From positions 699,955 through 763,954 of the forward strand of contig CH003047.1 of NCBI GenBank assembly GCA_000149265.1: a stretch of DNA of 64,000 nucleotides, given 5' to 3'. The notes under the pieces are model-generated. The model saw nothing but the letters and a program-made list of their open reading frames with translations. It had not been told where the DNA came from and searched no databases. Source of the DNA: Ciona savignyi. Lineage: Eukaryota; Chordata; Ascidiacea; Phlebobranchia; Cionidae. The position numbers and the translations under genes were made by a program. This document shows positions 13,386 through 25,985 of this stretch, one piece after another (positions within the stretch are counted from its first letter, which is position 1; every line of letters starts with the position of its first letter).

Positions 13386-15225
13386 CTGATATAATGAAAA
13401 TTTGAGAATGCGTTATCTTTAACGTCACATAAGTATAATATACTTTTTCTTTGTCAAGATGAAATGTGCGAGATAAATATACAATTAGCATTTCCATTAA
13501 GGGTACAATATAATTCATAATCTGAATGGTAAATATACTATCATATTATAAAAAGAACGCTTACATGGGATTGCGCGACTATGCATTTCTGACACGTAAT
13601 TTCAATTATGACAAACACAAGTGTTATAATTTATCCTACACGTTCCCACGACGAAATGAATATTATCAAACCTTTAATATAGAAGAATGTTTTTAAAGCA
13701 TCTGTCCACTTTGTAAACGTTTTATGAGTAACATGTCGAGGGTACCAAGTTTTCACCATAATCTTACATTTGTTAATTAGGTATGGCACCACTTAAACTT
13801 GAGTCTCCAGTGCTGTATATATATACCATCTTCTCTATCTTCGTTATTGCAACCTGGACAGTAGCGGTGGAAACTGTTTTCTATTAGCATTTATAAAAAA
13901 ACTTACTATCAAACACCAGGGAGCTTTGAAAGAACCCATCTTATTCACTCTCGTATTAGCCAAGTAACAAATATTCAATATAAATATAGCAGAATGGTTA
14001 GGAAATATAAATAACCATAGGTTAGCAAACGACTAGAGATTTCGTATGTTCAGTAACTAACCGAAGGTATGCCGGCTTGTAGACGGGGGAAGGGAGCTAG
14101 CATTATAGATTCACAATTTAAAGATATACTTTTGTAAAGGCATAATCCCTTAAATTTGTTTCAGTGTTTAAGCGGCGTATGTTGGGCATGTTAAAATATT
14201 AGTCGAATATGAAAGACACATAACCATGCAAATTAATAAATGACCCTGTACATAATTTTATATCACATACTTATGTTTAAAGTTAGCCACAGGATGGGAA
14301 ACAATGATGGGTTGTAAAACACCGTTAATATTTGTCAATATACCACCTGCCTGAAAATCCAGTTACTAATGCAGTCTATAAAATATATACATTGGTTTTA
14401 GATCTTGTGCAACTGATTAATCAACTGGGTTAAGTAACAACCATCGTTTCGTGTGCATTGAAACAATAGACAAGCTAGGGTGGCTTTAAGTCTGTACTCT
14501 ATTGGCTTACGACAAGATGCGCTACTATTCAACAGGGCATCCAGTCAAAGGGTGTCGCCGTTGAGCCTTGCCCAAATGGTCGCCATACCACGGAACGGTT
14601 GTGTTGTCGAATGGTTAACAGGATCGATTCACATAACAATGTCAACTTAAAAAGTCTATGTGCCAACCTATACATCACACACTCGAAACTTATCACACAC
14701 TCGAAACTTAAAAATGAAATCGGAAATCTTTAGACAGATATGCTACGGTCATGGTTGCTAATACCCATCCTCTATCACTATCATCATCTATCGGGTAAAA
14801 CGTGCAAAATTGTTTAAGTTACATTTACTTTAAATTCACAGTCGTTTTAAATACACAAATACATAACTTTATTATAACATATTTAAAATATTTAAACAAC
14901 TGCAAATAAGCAGAACGACTTTCCATAATGGTTTATGGCGAAAAGCAAAGGAAACAATAATCTCGAGATATACTGGCAGACAGGATTACTTTTCATGGTT
15001 TGCAAAATTACCTATATTTTCCATTTTGGGTTTAGGATGGATTTTCACATTTGATCACATATGAACTGTGTAGTGAGGTGTTTGCTATGCTTGTAACTAA
15101 ATCTTTTATGTCGATTTTCCTATACCCAAAGGGTCATAAAGCAATCAATTAGTATACTGCACAACAATTAAACAATTTAACTTAATAACACACTGGCGAA
15201 ATATTGGTGTGTTTGGTATCCACTG
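13386..15225. other. Intergenic/intron DNA, no supported gene
   Basis: AT-rich, no long ORF and no exon I can support, though missing upstream exons of the gene at 12483-13385 may be here. Two adjacent copies of ATCACACACTCGAAACTT lie at about 14673-14710. The stretch at 14520-14640 has fragments resembling tRNA-derived repeat DNA. Confidence 0.4.
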
Positions 15226-17237
15226 CTAGCAGGTAGTACTTTGCCGTATCAACAGTTTGTTTGTTGGAAAACTTTTCGATCTCTGTGTTTTCACCGTCGT
15301 TTTTTGACCCGTGCTGTTTTCAAATTTTACACTTCGTACACTTTGATCAAATTTTGTTGATTCATCGAAATGTGGTTTAAAACCACCGTTTCTGATAGGC
15401 TGAGATTCAACTCGGATCACTGGTTTATAACTCGGTGGAGCGTGACCGTGGTAGGACAGTGGAACATTAGATTTTGAAGCGTTTGCTGCTGCATTTTGAC
15501 TAAAATGATAATTTGCATCTGTAAGTTATATACAGTGATACTGTACTATTGAAAGATAAATAAAGTGACGAGCGGTAGTTTTAACTGACAGAACAAAAGA
15601 TTACGTGGACCAAGCCACAACAATACATTATTATTTAAATCAATTACAGTTCCCATACCTTAATGTCATCATCCCAGCTAACAACTTTTGATTTGCAGTC
15701 GTAAGTTTTGCTGAAAATAAATTGTAGATAATAATCTAGTACTAATTTCTATGTGCTAATGCCCTTCTTAAGTGGGGTAAAGGAATTTCGGAGGTATTGA
15801 TTACTGCAACCAAATAGGAATATCTGATATTACAATAAATAAAACAGCTGATCGGCTGTGTTAAGAATTCGTCAGGATAATATACTTTCCTAAGGATTAC
15901 TCGCTTTCCACCAAAAAACAAGACGACAACAAATCGGCACCTATTTTTCTTTTTTGTTCTTTATTGGTTCGGCTTTGTCTCTGCAACCTCTTCTCGATAT
16001 CGCATCGTTCGGACTGTAACCTCGATTCCAACATCAACAAACTGGATTCAATATTCCGGAGTTGAGACACTTTCTCGTGAGTGGCAGTAAGGTATCTGTC
16101 AAAAATAAGATTCGTTTTCGTTTTGTTAATCGTAATTGGAGGGTGTGACGAGATGATCTCGCTATGCAAAATAACTTGTGTTAAATAGAGATTGACTTTA
16201 AAACGGTTAGTTAAACGAATTATAAACATTCATTGATTCGCTGTATAAACCGCCGCAAAATCAGCCGGGAAAACAATAAGTTGTGGACTTTAATAGTCCG
16301 TTTTGTAAAGATTCGCTAATGAAGCTCTACAACCATTTAATACTTTGAACCACATATAGTATTTAAACCTTTGTTTCCACATTTCAGCTTCTTGCATTGC
16401 GAGAAAGTATTTCATTTTGATGTCTTTGTCAATAGAACCGGCCGATATCTACGTTTACAGTGACAAATTTAATATTAACGCCACAAATCGAGATATAACA
16501 ATTGAATAATCCATTAAGTCATCGATAAAATGCTTTCTGACAAAGGGACTTGAGGTTTGGAAAGGCTTAAGTGGGCTTACTATCATTGTTATCAACGTAA
16601 ATATGTATGTCAACATCAAATATCGTCATACGTATATCGGAATGTCAGGTATATGATAGTAACTACATAATTACTATGGGTAAAGAATTCCGGCCGTTAA
16701 GGAAATATAACAATCACTTTTATAAGGCTTAACCCAGCATTAAATATAGAAAACGCCTTAACACAACAGGGTATTTTATCCATAATCTATTATAAATGCA
16801 TATAGATCTACTAGAATATAATGAGAAAACAAAACCGAGGAAAGGTCATTAGACTGTATGCTTTCGTTTGCCCTTATTGATTAGGATAGATTTACAAACC
16901 CTCTTTAAGCCTAAGAGATTAATCAAGTGCCGAACAAAGCAACCTCGGCAGTTGGTTTCGGTTGCGCCATTTCAACTACGATGTGACCTTCTTGCAGCAA
17001 ATATTCCGATTCTTTTAAAGTTCGAATTTGCATAGAAAATATTCTATCCAAGCTTATGCAATGAAATCTTGTTACTGAATTGTCCAAAGAAAACAGCTCA
17101 CGATAAAAATATGTTTATTTTTTATATAAAAACCTTAGTGTTTTTAACAAGCCCTGTTTTTTGCAAATCTGCCTGGTGATGTCGAAATCATGTTGGAATT
17201 CCTGGATAATTTTTGTGAGGCGAGGAATGACAGTCTG
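15226..17237 (-). CDS. Unrecognised coiled-coil protein gene, last six exons
   Basis: Six exons join in phase: 17237-17134, 17067-16944, 16448-16369, 16095-15941, 15710-15659 and 15499-15226 (stop TAG). They give 262 residues. The first four exons read as long amphipathic helices with heptad spacing, for example LDRIFSMQIRTLKESEYLL, IKMKYFLAMQEAEMWKQR and LRNIESSLLMLESRLQSE. The last exon is a low-complexity basic tail (NGGFKPHFDESTKFDQSV, then TQRSKSFPTNK). This composition is typical of a cytoskeletal or centrosomal coiled-coil protein, but I cannot assign a family. The 5' end is missing. An open minus-strand segment at about 17490-17610 (with ENCFYSLLFQLLNPEIY) might be a further exon, but no GT donor fits. 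One donor used here (AATAG|GTGCCG, at 15941) is weak. Confidence 0.55.
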
Positions 17238-18103
17238 CTACGACCTAAATTAAACTGTTACTTTTGTACAGTTGGTTAGGACCAAATAAAGAAATCGGAA
17301 CTTAAAGCCCTAACGTACCCTCTAATTATAAACCTAACCTTAAACCTAACTGTAGTTTTATAATATTCCTGTACATTTGGCTTATAACCGGCCAGGTTGA
17401 CTGACACCTTACCACGTCTAGCATTTCGCACGAATATTAGTATTTAATATGAACAAAAACTGGTCTCGGCTATTTAAACTTAAGCTTTCCTTGTAGCAAG
17501 AGCCGTACAATAGATCTCTGGATTTAAGAGTTGAAAGAGAAGAGAGTAGAAACAATTTTCTTTCGGGGCAGATTTCGATTCCCTCAATATGGTCTTAACA
17601 GCGTCCAACAGCGCGACGAATTAGTCGTATATAGAGGGACTCGTTCAATGAAAATACACAATCAGTCAAAGTTCTTTGTTTGATTCGAGTGCGCGCGCTC
17701 GCAACGCCAAAGCACAAATAACTTCGTGGGAACGAAGCTTACGTCACAATACAAATTGTTTCCGCCATCGCGTCATAATCAGGTTAGGCAAGCTTTCGCT
17801 GAGTGTGGACTTCCATCAAGTAGTAGGATTAGTTGGGAAATAAGCTCTTCAACTTCAATATGCACTTACAACACAAGTAGAGACCTATGGAAAGCTATAA
17901 GCTGCTTGATATTAAAACACGATAATGGCCCACGATTGGAATAGATTATATATTGGTATAAAACGTCATGATACATTCTGACATTCACAGGGTTAAAGTA
18001 CATACTTGCCAAGCTGTGTAATAGACATCATTGTTTTATTATGTTGAATGGCATGCATTATCCCCATAGTGTATAAACAAATTTATTACTTTTCGTAATA
18101 GAC
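17238..18103. other. Upstream region of the coiled-coil gene
   Basis: This stretch probably contains the missing 5' exons and promoter of the gene at 15226-17237. A GC-richer patch at 17580-17720 has a CGCGCGC run. A 72-codon plus-strand ORF at 17726-17944 has no family resemblance and was not accepted. Confidence 0.35.
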
Positions 18104-18107
18104 TTAA

Positions 18108-18996
18108 CCCTTTGACGACGACGGAACTTTTGCAGTTTTTGGCACTTTTGAGTAAGGTTGCTTTAACCTTGTTTGCTGCGAATACTGTTGGACTTAGGGA
18201 AAAACAATCTATTACAAAGTTGTCCAGTAGATAATTTTCTACAAATTTGTATTTTTATTTTTTTGATGACGTTGCAGTATTTGTAATGACGTCATAATTA
18301 GTAATTTATACTCTAATTACTCGTTACTGGTAGCTTGTAGAAGATAGTAATGTATTACAAAAGTGTTCAAAATGCAATTTCCTACAAAGTTACGTCTTTT
18401 ATTTTTTGATGACGTCAACTAAGCGTGATGACGTCACATAAAACTGACAAATATGGCATTTCAGCACCACAATCACTGTCGGCCTCGATCATGCTGGCAG
18501 CCTAATCGGCTGTAATCTATTCCGAAGTTGCCATATTTCTTCCAAATATCAAATAATAATTGAAAAACAAAGTAAACAAAGGCGAAAAAATGAATAAATA
18601 TCAATAGTAATTAAAAAAAACCCATGTATACATATGTTTACATATATCGTTGAAAAATCGAAAATGACTGAAAAACTCGAAAACAAAGATGGCTACAACT
18701 AGTTTTATTCTCACAGCAACTGGTGTAACAATTTTAACTCCCCAGAACCCAAAAAAGCTATATTTTACCTAGAAGTTAAACTAGATACAAAAATTTTGAA
18801 GAAAAATGTTTGGAGCAATATTACACAAAATTTTTAAATGAAAGGACTATGTTTTTATGCGTTATTTCAAAAGATCTATTCAAATGCTTTCCAAAAATAT
18901 CAAAACTAGGAAAATCCCCCAAGAAACGACTGAATTGTGCATTTTTTTTCGGGGACACATCTGGGTTACAAATATGTAACCGTCGTCGTCTAAGGG
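18108..18996. mobile_element. TTAA-flanked non-autonomous DNA transposon (piggyBac-like MITE)
   Basis: The ends are inverted repeats: CCCTTTGACGACGACGG at the left, and at the right the complement of CCCTTAGACGACGACGG, a match at 16 of 17 bases. Both ends are flanked by TTAA (18104-18107 and 18997-19000). Terminal CCC...GGG next to a TTAA duplication is the signature of the piggyBac superfamily. The 889-base interior has no transposase ORF, so this copy depends on a transposase made elsewhere. It contains several TGACGTCA-like motifs (near 18260, 18290, 18403-18435). Confidence 0.8.
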
Positions 18997-19000
18997 TTAA

Positions 19001-20700
19001 AAGAAACTAAAGAGCCTGACCCAATCGACCCATGATGATCACTTTGCCACGAATTTCTTATTTCGTCATAATTTCCTAAATTTGAATTTTTGTTTTAGCT
19101 GTGAAAGTTTGTTAAAGTTAAACACAGCTTATCGAGACAAAGGTGTCTGTGAAGTAACAATTGGGTGATTGTTACATACGGAGTGGACCTACGGCATTTT
19201 ATTAAAATATGAGAAAAAAGGTTAGAAATGGCTTAATAGAATCAACTTTAAAATCCATACTTGAATTTCAGTTTGTAAAATATTTAACAAAATGGTAATT
19301 AAGTACACTCAAAAATCGATTTTACCTATTGTTTAGAAAAATAAACTCATTTAAAATATGTTAATGAACAATCTTTACAAACGAACTATTTCGAAACTTT
19401 GTTTGTTGACCGTGTTTAAAAAAATACCTACTTACGACCTAAGTATTTGTGCGTAATAGAAACCGAGCAAAATCTACTTAAAATGTGAAATGGTGATGCT
19501 ATTGTTGACGTGTTCTTAAAATACCCCTTCTTGCCGCTTTTGTGTATATGCTAACTTGTCGGCGCGTAAGCCGGATTTTTCGTGATTTAATTAAATTATC
19601 CAAGGTTGTATGGTATCAAACGTGTACAGGTTTTTAATTTGGTATAATATTGTTTGCATATGCCTATCCTTGTCAAAACGCTAGGTCAAACGGATTTTGT
19701 TATATTGGATCTCGTAACTAAGAACAAACATTTGTTTTGTGTTCCAAGTGTTAACTTAACCATCCGCGCACCAAACATTGACTTTGTGTTTGAACTTCGG
19801 ACCACTCCAGTTAAAATTACACTGCATACCCTGTATGTTTTGAGTTTTGAGACTTTTCGGTAGAAACAAAAATGTACCTATTATTTATTGATCAAAATTG
19901 CAAAAAGTCATTTCTACTGGAATGTCTCAAGAAGAGTATTCATTTATTGTTTTCGCCACCATTTCGCAATTGGGAAAGTTCTTATAGTAAACGACTTGTA
20001 TTGACAGCAGTAATGAGCTGCGGTTGTGAATCACCGGTGTAACTGGCTAAGCTATGCAAAATTTTAGCCTCCAATATCTATAACCGATTTTAAAAATGCT
20101 TTAACTTTGCAATTATGCATCCAGGACATGTTAAGTGGCAATACATTTATGTTATTTATTAAAAAATCGCTCTATTAATCTTGTTTACTCTATGTTTAAA
20201 ATGCATGATTAGTTATAAACGAAAATTTATCTATGAGGTTTGATCACAAAAACTTCCAGGCGACAGATAGACAGCGATTAATGTTAAAACCAAAATATTG
20301 TAAGTGCTTAGTGACATCACGCACTTTCGCATTTTTGATTGCAGAAATTAATTTTTTGTAATTACCAAATGGCCCTATACATCCATGCGTATTTGTTTAG
20401 ATATCTCTCGCGAGCCACCAGGCGAGTGTTTGTTTCTACTTAGTGAGTGCTTTCGATCGCAAGCAAGATTGCTTTACTGGATTAAAATCTTTTCCAATTC
20501 GGTGTTAAAAATAAAATACTTTGTCTATTGCAGTTCAATTCAACCACAAATGTTTCAATTCCTTTATAACAGTTTATGAAGTTAGTTTTGTTTTCTGCAA
20601 TGCTTGAGAATTACATTGGATCTTATGCTAAATAAAATCTTTGGCAGGTTTCAGAGCATAGGTTATAGGCTATATTGCAAAGGGACGCATAGCGTTTATT
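19001..20700. other. Intergenic DNA, no supported gene
   Basis: No exon or RNA gene recognised. ORFs of 64-69 codons at 19654-19863 and 20385-20579 show no family resemblance and sit in ordinary AT-rich sequence. Confidence 0.45.
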
Positions 20701-20985
20701 GGTCCCACCGGTTAGTCTGGTGGTTGAGTTCGGCGTCTCTCTTTTAACCGAAAGGTTGTAGGTTCAAAACTAGTCGGTGGTGTCATTGCCAAGGCACTTA
20801 ACGGACATTGCCTGAAGGGATAATGGGTTCTACCAATTTGAACGAATGTGTCTAACAAACACAACTACTGCAATAGCTCTGGTAACCCGACGGTGAGCGC
20901 GAGGTCATCTGACGATTGCCCGTGTGTTAACACCCTGGGTTTTGCCATTCACGGGGATAAACATGAATATCCTATCCTCCTATAG
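20701..20985 (+). repeat. tRNA-derived SINE, copy 1
   Basis: The copy begins with a tRNA-like head (A-box-like GGTTAGTCTGGTGGTTGAG, B-box-like GGTTGTAGGTTCAAAACT). It continues through the shared body (GCACTTAACGGACATTGCCT, GGTAACCCGACGGTGAGCGC) and ends in ACATGAATATCCTATCC. The best-preserved member of this family is at 36766-37066. Confidence 0.85.
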
Positions 20986-21707
20986 AACAAGAAAAATATT
21001 TCGGGTTTTATCCTTGTTAATAAAACGCAGGACAGTTCAGTTTATCAAACGGTTGTGACGTTGAAACAAGTTAGTGACATAATAACAAAATATCTGTGGT
21101 ACACAATCGTGCGTGAGCGGTTCTTCAAGATTGGCGGTGTGACAAGACTCCATCGACGCCAATTACAAATGGAGATATCCTCTATTAAATATTTTTTTAG
21201 CCTTTTAATGATACCGCGTATACACACTTTTGGCGGTAAGGGCAACCACAACTATTTAATTCCGAACTTTATAAATAAGAAACACTTAAACTTTATCATT
21301 GACATACTCATTACATACTTGATAATCAATTTATCTAAACATTTTGTCTTGTTACAAAAGAAGAAAAAAAAAAAAAAAATTATAAATAAGAAATGGTTGA
21401 GTTGAGCGGTCTTTTCCGTTTTAACGGTAGGACGATTGTTCAAAGGAGCTGCATGTTTCTTTCAGAATGTGCAACACGTGTCCCACGCCTGATCAATACT
21501 ATAACACCAAAATAGTACTATAACACTATATTACACTGTTTTTTCGGGTTTAAAAAATGTAGTTTTCCCATTCCTGGAATTAATCCTTCTACTGATTGTA
21601 CTCACACTGACAGGTCAGCAAATTTCGACATTGATATTAATACGGGTAAAAACAAAGAAGATAAATGCAGGGCAGTAAAAGAAGAACAAAGTCAAATAAT
21701 AGGTTGA
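20986..21707. other. Downstream flank of POLG2
   Basis: A plus-strand open frame of 116 codons (21055-21405) runs into a poly-A tract at about 21362-21379 and has no recognisable domain. The A-run may be the tail of a decayed retroposon. The POLG2 3' UTR should lie just below 21708. Confidence 0.4.
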
Positions 21708-24700
21708 TTATTTATGATTTAAATAACGAAACACCTTTTCTTCAATTTTTGAAATATGTGCTTGTATCTGAAAGGTAAATTACAGTCAGTTTCACAACAT
21801 TTTTGGTTTTAATGTTTTTTTATTGCTATTAATTAGAAAAACGAATTTAAATCTGCGCTAATTCATGGCCAAAAAGTACTTGGCCATTATCCTTAGAAAT
21901 AACAAAAGGTCAGGAATAAATACATTGGACTATGTAAATAAATACACTCACCTTAAGTGAGCTGTCTCGGTCTCTGATGAACATTAGTCCATTTTCTAAC
22001 GTTTCCTCATTTACAATCAAAACAAAGGGCACACCGAACTCATCTAATGCATCAGCATCAATATCCAAGAGATTTGCGTCCCAACAACTGGTATTCATTC
22101 CGCGGACCATGTCACACAACTCTGCTGCCAACTGGGAAATGTGGATTTTTTGGGGGGGAAGGAGGGGTGATGTACAATGGGATATTTGTCTTTTTTCTTG
22201 TGAAAACACACAGGCGCATTAACACAAGGGCAATCGTAAGATAAGAATAGGATGAAATATCTATGTTTATCTCCGTGAATGGAAAAATCAAGGCTGTTAA
22301 CACATGGGCAATCAACAGGTCACCTCGCCCCCACCGTTGGGTTACCGGAGCTATTGCATTGTGTTGTGTATGATAGACACGTTCCTTCAATTTGGCAGAA
22401 CCCCTTAATCGACCGAGTTTAGGCAATGCCCGTTAATTGCCTTGCCCACAACCGACGAGCTAGCGACCATTTTTAAACCTGCAACCATTCGGTTGAAACG
22501 CGTCACTAAACCGACAAACTAACTGGCCAGACAAATTGCGCGCCCACCATAAGGTTATCGAAGTTATTGCATTGTGTTGTGTATGATTCAGACGTTCTCT
22601 CAATTTGGTACAACCTATCATTCCACGAAGTTCAGGCAATGACTGTTAAGCGCCTTGTGGCAGAAAGACGTTAAGCTAGAACATAATTACCTGTGTTAGT
22701 CTCTTAGTTTTTTGTTGTTCAATAAGAACAGCTGTTTTAACGGGTGCCATGAATCGATGAAGGCGTAATATTGTACGGTTGTACTCATCGTCTATTCTGA
22801 ATAAAATTTTATTAAAAAATATATTTTCTACCCTAAAAAATAAATAAGAATAAACCGTTTAAAAATGAAAACATGTGTTCCATAGGTATGATTGAAGCAA
22901 ACACTTTGAGAAATAGATACAATACTATCATTTATCCCAACAGGTGTGAAAATAAATATGAGGTAATAAAAGACAGGCAATTATCCAAATATCTTGTAAT
23001 CAATGTCAGGTTACTTAACTATTGCAGTTTCTACTACAGTTTTTGTTGAAACCATTCAACCACCAAGTTAAAGACATAAATGGCCAGTTAGCAGCTAATT
23101 TCAATTTAAAACCTTTCAGCTGGCATTCTGTTGCAGTACCAATGAGCTATTCAGCTGGAAAAAATTTACTTACATAATTTTGTGGTATGCATCAAGTAGT
23201 AGTGCTGCAGAAAATTTCATTAAATTTACATTGGTCAACAGAACACCAGGTTCTCCACATTCTCTTAAACTGCTCTGCATGAAAAACATATAAAGCATTC
23301 TTATTAAACAGTTCCAAAGCTACCTGTAGTTGACAACTGTCAAACATGGTGCTTAATTGCTTGAAAGACATCTAAAGTTTAGTTTTAAGTTATCCAATAG
23401 ATACCATTGGATGATTTAAAAATAAAATATTACCTGAAATGATTGAGGAAAACAGGATGTGTTTCTAAAACATGAAAATTCCTGGACATCTAGTTGCAGA
23501 CTGTTTTTTTGGAAAATTCCCGAAACTGTCAAATTTTCGTCACTTTCTGAATTACTTCTTGTGCTGTTTATTTGTAATCGACCAGTTCTATGGAAATACT
23601 GAAAAATTAAAGTTGTTAAAAATCAAAAGTCATATAGATTTGGATCTTTTCATTTGTTGATTCTACTGGTTAAATATAAATAATTCATGGTAGTATCAGC
23701 AATTTATTAACTTGTTAAAAAAGTAAGCACTTACGACTAAAAACTGACTGTACAAAGGTTAGGAACATGGCCATTTGTCAAGTTAACAAAAGGAATAATC
23801 TAGCCGATTCGTATGGCGGTTTAGTGCGACATCTATCAATCTAAAGGTTGTAGGTTAGAAACTGGTCACTGGCCAATCGGTTGTCCTTGGACAAGACACT
23901 TAACGGACATTGCCTGAACCCAGCGGATTAATGGGTTCTAAAATTGAAGGAGTGTGTATATCACACACAACACACTGCAGTAGCTCCGTTAACCCGACGG
24001 TAGGCGCGAGGTGATCTGACGATTGCCCATGTTAACCCAATTGGTTTTCCCATTCACGGGGATACACATGAATATAATTATATTTTTTAAATAATAAAAA
24101 ACAACAATATGAGCCATTAGTGGTACAATAAAAAAACATACTTCCTTGGCCCACTGGGAATGCACTGATTGCATACTGTCGAACTCCAATCTCAGGTCTT
24201 TAAGTTTAACAACTTTTGCAAAAACTACGTCATCATGAATGCTTCTGTCGAAAAAAACACAATAAAACCAAAGAGTTGCATGTGCAGTATAATGGGATAT
24301 TTTAGATAAAATCGTAAATAGTATGTAACTTAATTATTTAAAATTTAACAAACTGTTGTTTTTCTTATTTTAGAGCAGGTTTGAATTCCATTCTCCTTGA
24401 AACATCTTAAATTGAAAACAATTGTTCTATTCGAATTACACAGTAAATCACATCAAATATATAGCTTATTAATCTTTATATCCGAAAAGACAGTGCCTCG
24501 CTTATGTACATCAGCAACTGTTGCCTTTGCCCTACAAATGGACTACAGAATGACCTCAATAAGCCGAGCCTTTGATATGAATGTGGTAAATCAGTATAAA
24601 ACAATTTCGAATTAATAAAAATGTAACTTAACTAAATAACATTTCACTAAAATGAAATTGTACCATTCGAATCAAACCATGTTTTAATGTCCTGAATTTT

Positions 24701-25580
24701 GGGGGTGAACATATTCTATTTAACATGTTCAGACAAAGAAGTGAACCGTAAACAGCCATCAGAATTAGCAACAAGCTTTCTAGTTACACATTACCTTTCA
24801 TCAATATTGTTGAGGTTGATTTTCGTAACAATATTTAAAGCTAGGTTTGGATTTTCAAGGTTTAGTTTTGCCTTGTTTGATCTAACAATTTCTTCAATCT
24901 GATCCAAGTAGCTTGAGCATCTTAAGGGAAAATGTAACATCTTTATCAGCCTTTTTAAAATAGCTTAGTTTTGTAATCCATGAACTGCATACGCAAATAT
25001 GTTTTACCTAAATGAGGTTGGTTTCAACAATGTTGTAATAACAGTTAAGGGGAGAATAACTTATTTTATTAAATCATTGAAGTATTAAAAAGACTACTGA
25101 TGTTTTTTTATAAAAAAAAATTGGGTAGAATTTTCCCCACTATATTCTTCTGTTTATTAGTTGATACCTGAATGGCTAAATGTCACTATGATCAACAATT
25201 TCTATACCCCATTTCGATGAAATTAAAATAAATATTTATACACACTTTTGATCAACTTTAAGTTCAATCGCTTGGGTAGTATGTTGTACAAATTTTTGCC
25301 ACCACTCGGACTTAACATTGTGAATAAGTTCATGTAACATTAGATCTGGTTGATAGCATCCACCTTTGTCATGTTTCAAATATCTTCTCTTTTGAAGCAA
25401 AGATAATATGTCGGGATCAAATTTTTTAAACACGTCGTTGCAAACCGTAGACTTATTTTCACAAATACACCGTTTCTGGCCATGGCCCTGACAGGCAGAT
25501 TTAAATAGAACACCTGCACTACTGACATTTAACAAATATTTTCTACCATTTCGAGTTAACAACATCTGTAGGTATGACAT
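21708..25580 (-). CDS. POLG2: Mitochondrial DNA polymerase gamma accessory subunit
   Basis: POLG2 is the processivity subunit of the mitochondrial replicase. It derives from a class II aminoacyl-tRNA synthetase. Eight exons join in phase to 391 residues: 25580-25246, 24920-24795, 24244-24142, 23598-23434, 23274-23174, 22796-22691, 22131-21952 and 21767-21708 (TAA). The N-terminus is basic and fits a mitochondrial presequence (MLLTRNGRKYLLNVSSAG). Family-like blocks are WWQKFVQHTTQAIELKV, GVLLTNVNLMKFSAALLLDA, TILRLHRFMAPVKTAVL and the anticodon-binding-like C-terminus ETLENGLMFIRDRDSSLK then AHISKIEEKV. It is shorter than the human protein (485 residues). The start could be either Met of MSYLQMLL; the second follows a possible CAG acceptor, so a 5' exon is possible. 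Introns hold SINE copies at 22241, 22535 and 23801. Confidence 0.9.
22241..22520 (-). repeat. tRNA-derived SINE, copy 2 (POLG2 intron)
   Basis: Reverse-complement copy of the 36766 family, running from an AGGATA-type tail at the low coordinate to the tRNA-like head near 22490-22520 (CTGCAACCATTCGGTTGAAA). It lies in the POLG2 intron 22132-22690. Confidence 0.85.
22535..22680 (-). repeat. Diverged SINE fragment, copy 3
   Basis: Contains reverse-strand body motifs of the same family (TTGCATTGTGTTGTGTATGA, CAATTTGGTACAACC, AGGCAATGACTGTTAAG). More decayed than copy 2 and directly beside it. Confidence 0.65.
23801..24080 (+). repeat. tRNA-derived SINE, copy 4 (POLG2 intron)
   Basis: The head has TCTAAAGGTTGTAGGTTAG, the body GACACTTAACGGACATTGCC and GGTAACCCGACGGTAGGCGC, and the 3' part GGGGATACACATGAATAT. 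It lies in the intron 23599-24141, in opposite orientation to the host gene. Confidence 0.85.
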
Positions 25581-25985
25581 AAAAGGAAAGAAAATGTAAA
25601 AAAGGATAGTTGGGCTATATCACAAAAAAATTAGGTAATTGCTAGAAATTTAAAAATATCACTTCATTATGCAAATATATTCTTTAATAAAGGGTGATAG
25701 TATGCAAATTAGTTTTGTGTATACCAGAATATATATATATCTAGATTCTATTAATGGTTGATTGTTTCTCACAATTGCTGTCAGTTTAAAATTATGGTTC
25801 ACTAAAATCTTAAATCTCTTTATTTTAACATTGTTTTGTATCTAGGAATGACAGGAATAATGTATACGGTACAAAGATTGTGACTCTAAAAAAGTTTATC
25901 ACAAGTATACACATTAAATTTGGTTAACCACTATCAAATTTGTTTAACGTTAGCAATTACCTATACATCGCAATAAAAATGTAAG

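Noticed and set aside
14660-14715. Possible CRISPR-like or tandem array
   Set aside because: Only two adjacent 18-base copies and a eukaryotic setting.
17726-17944. 72-codon plus-strand ORF
   Set aside because: No recognisable domain and no supporting splice or promoter signals.
21055-21405. 116-codon plus-strand ORF
   Set aside because: No domain, AT-driven composition, ends in a poly-A tract.
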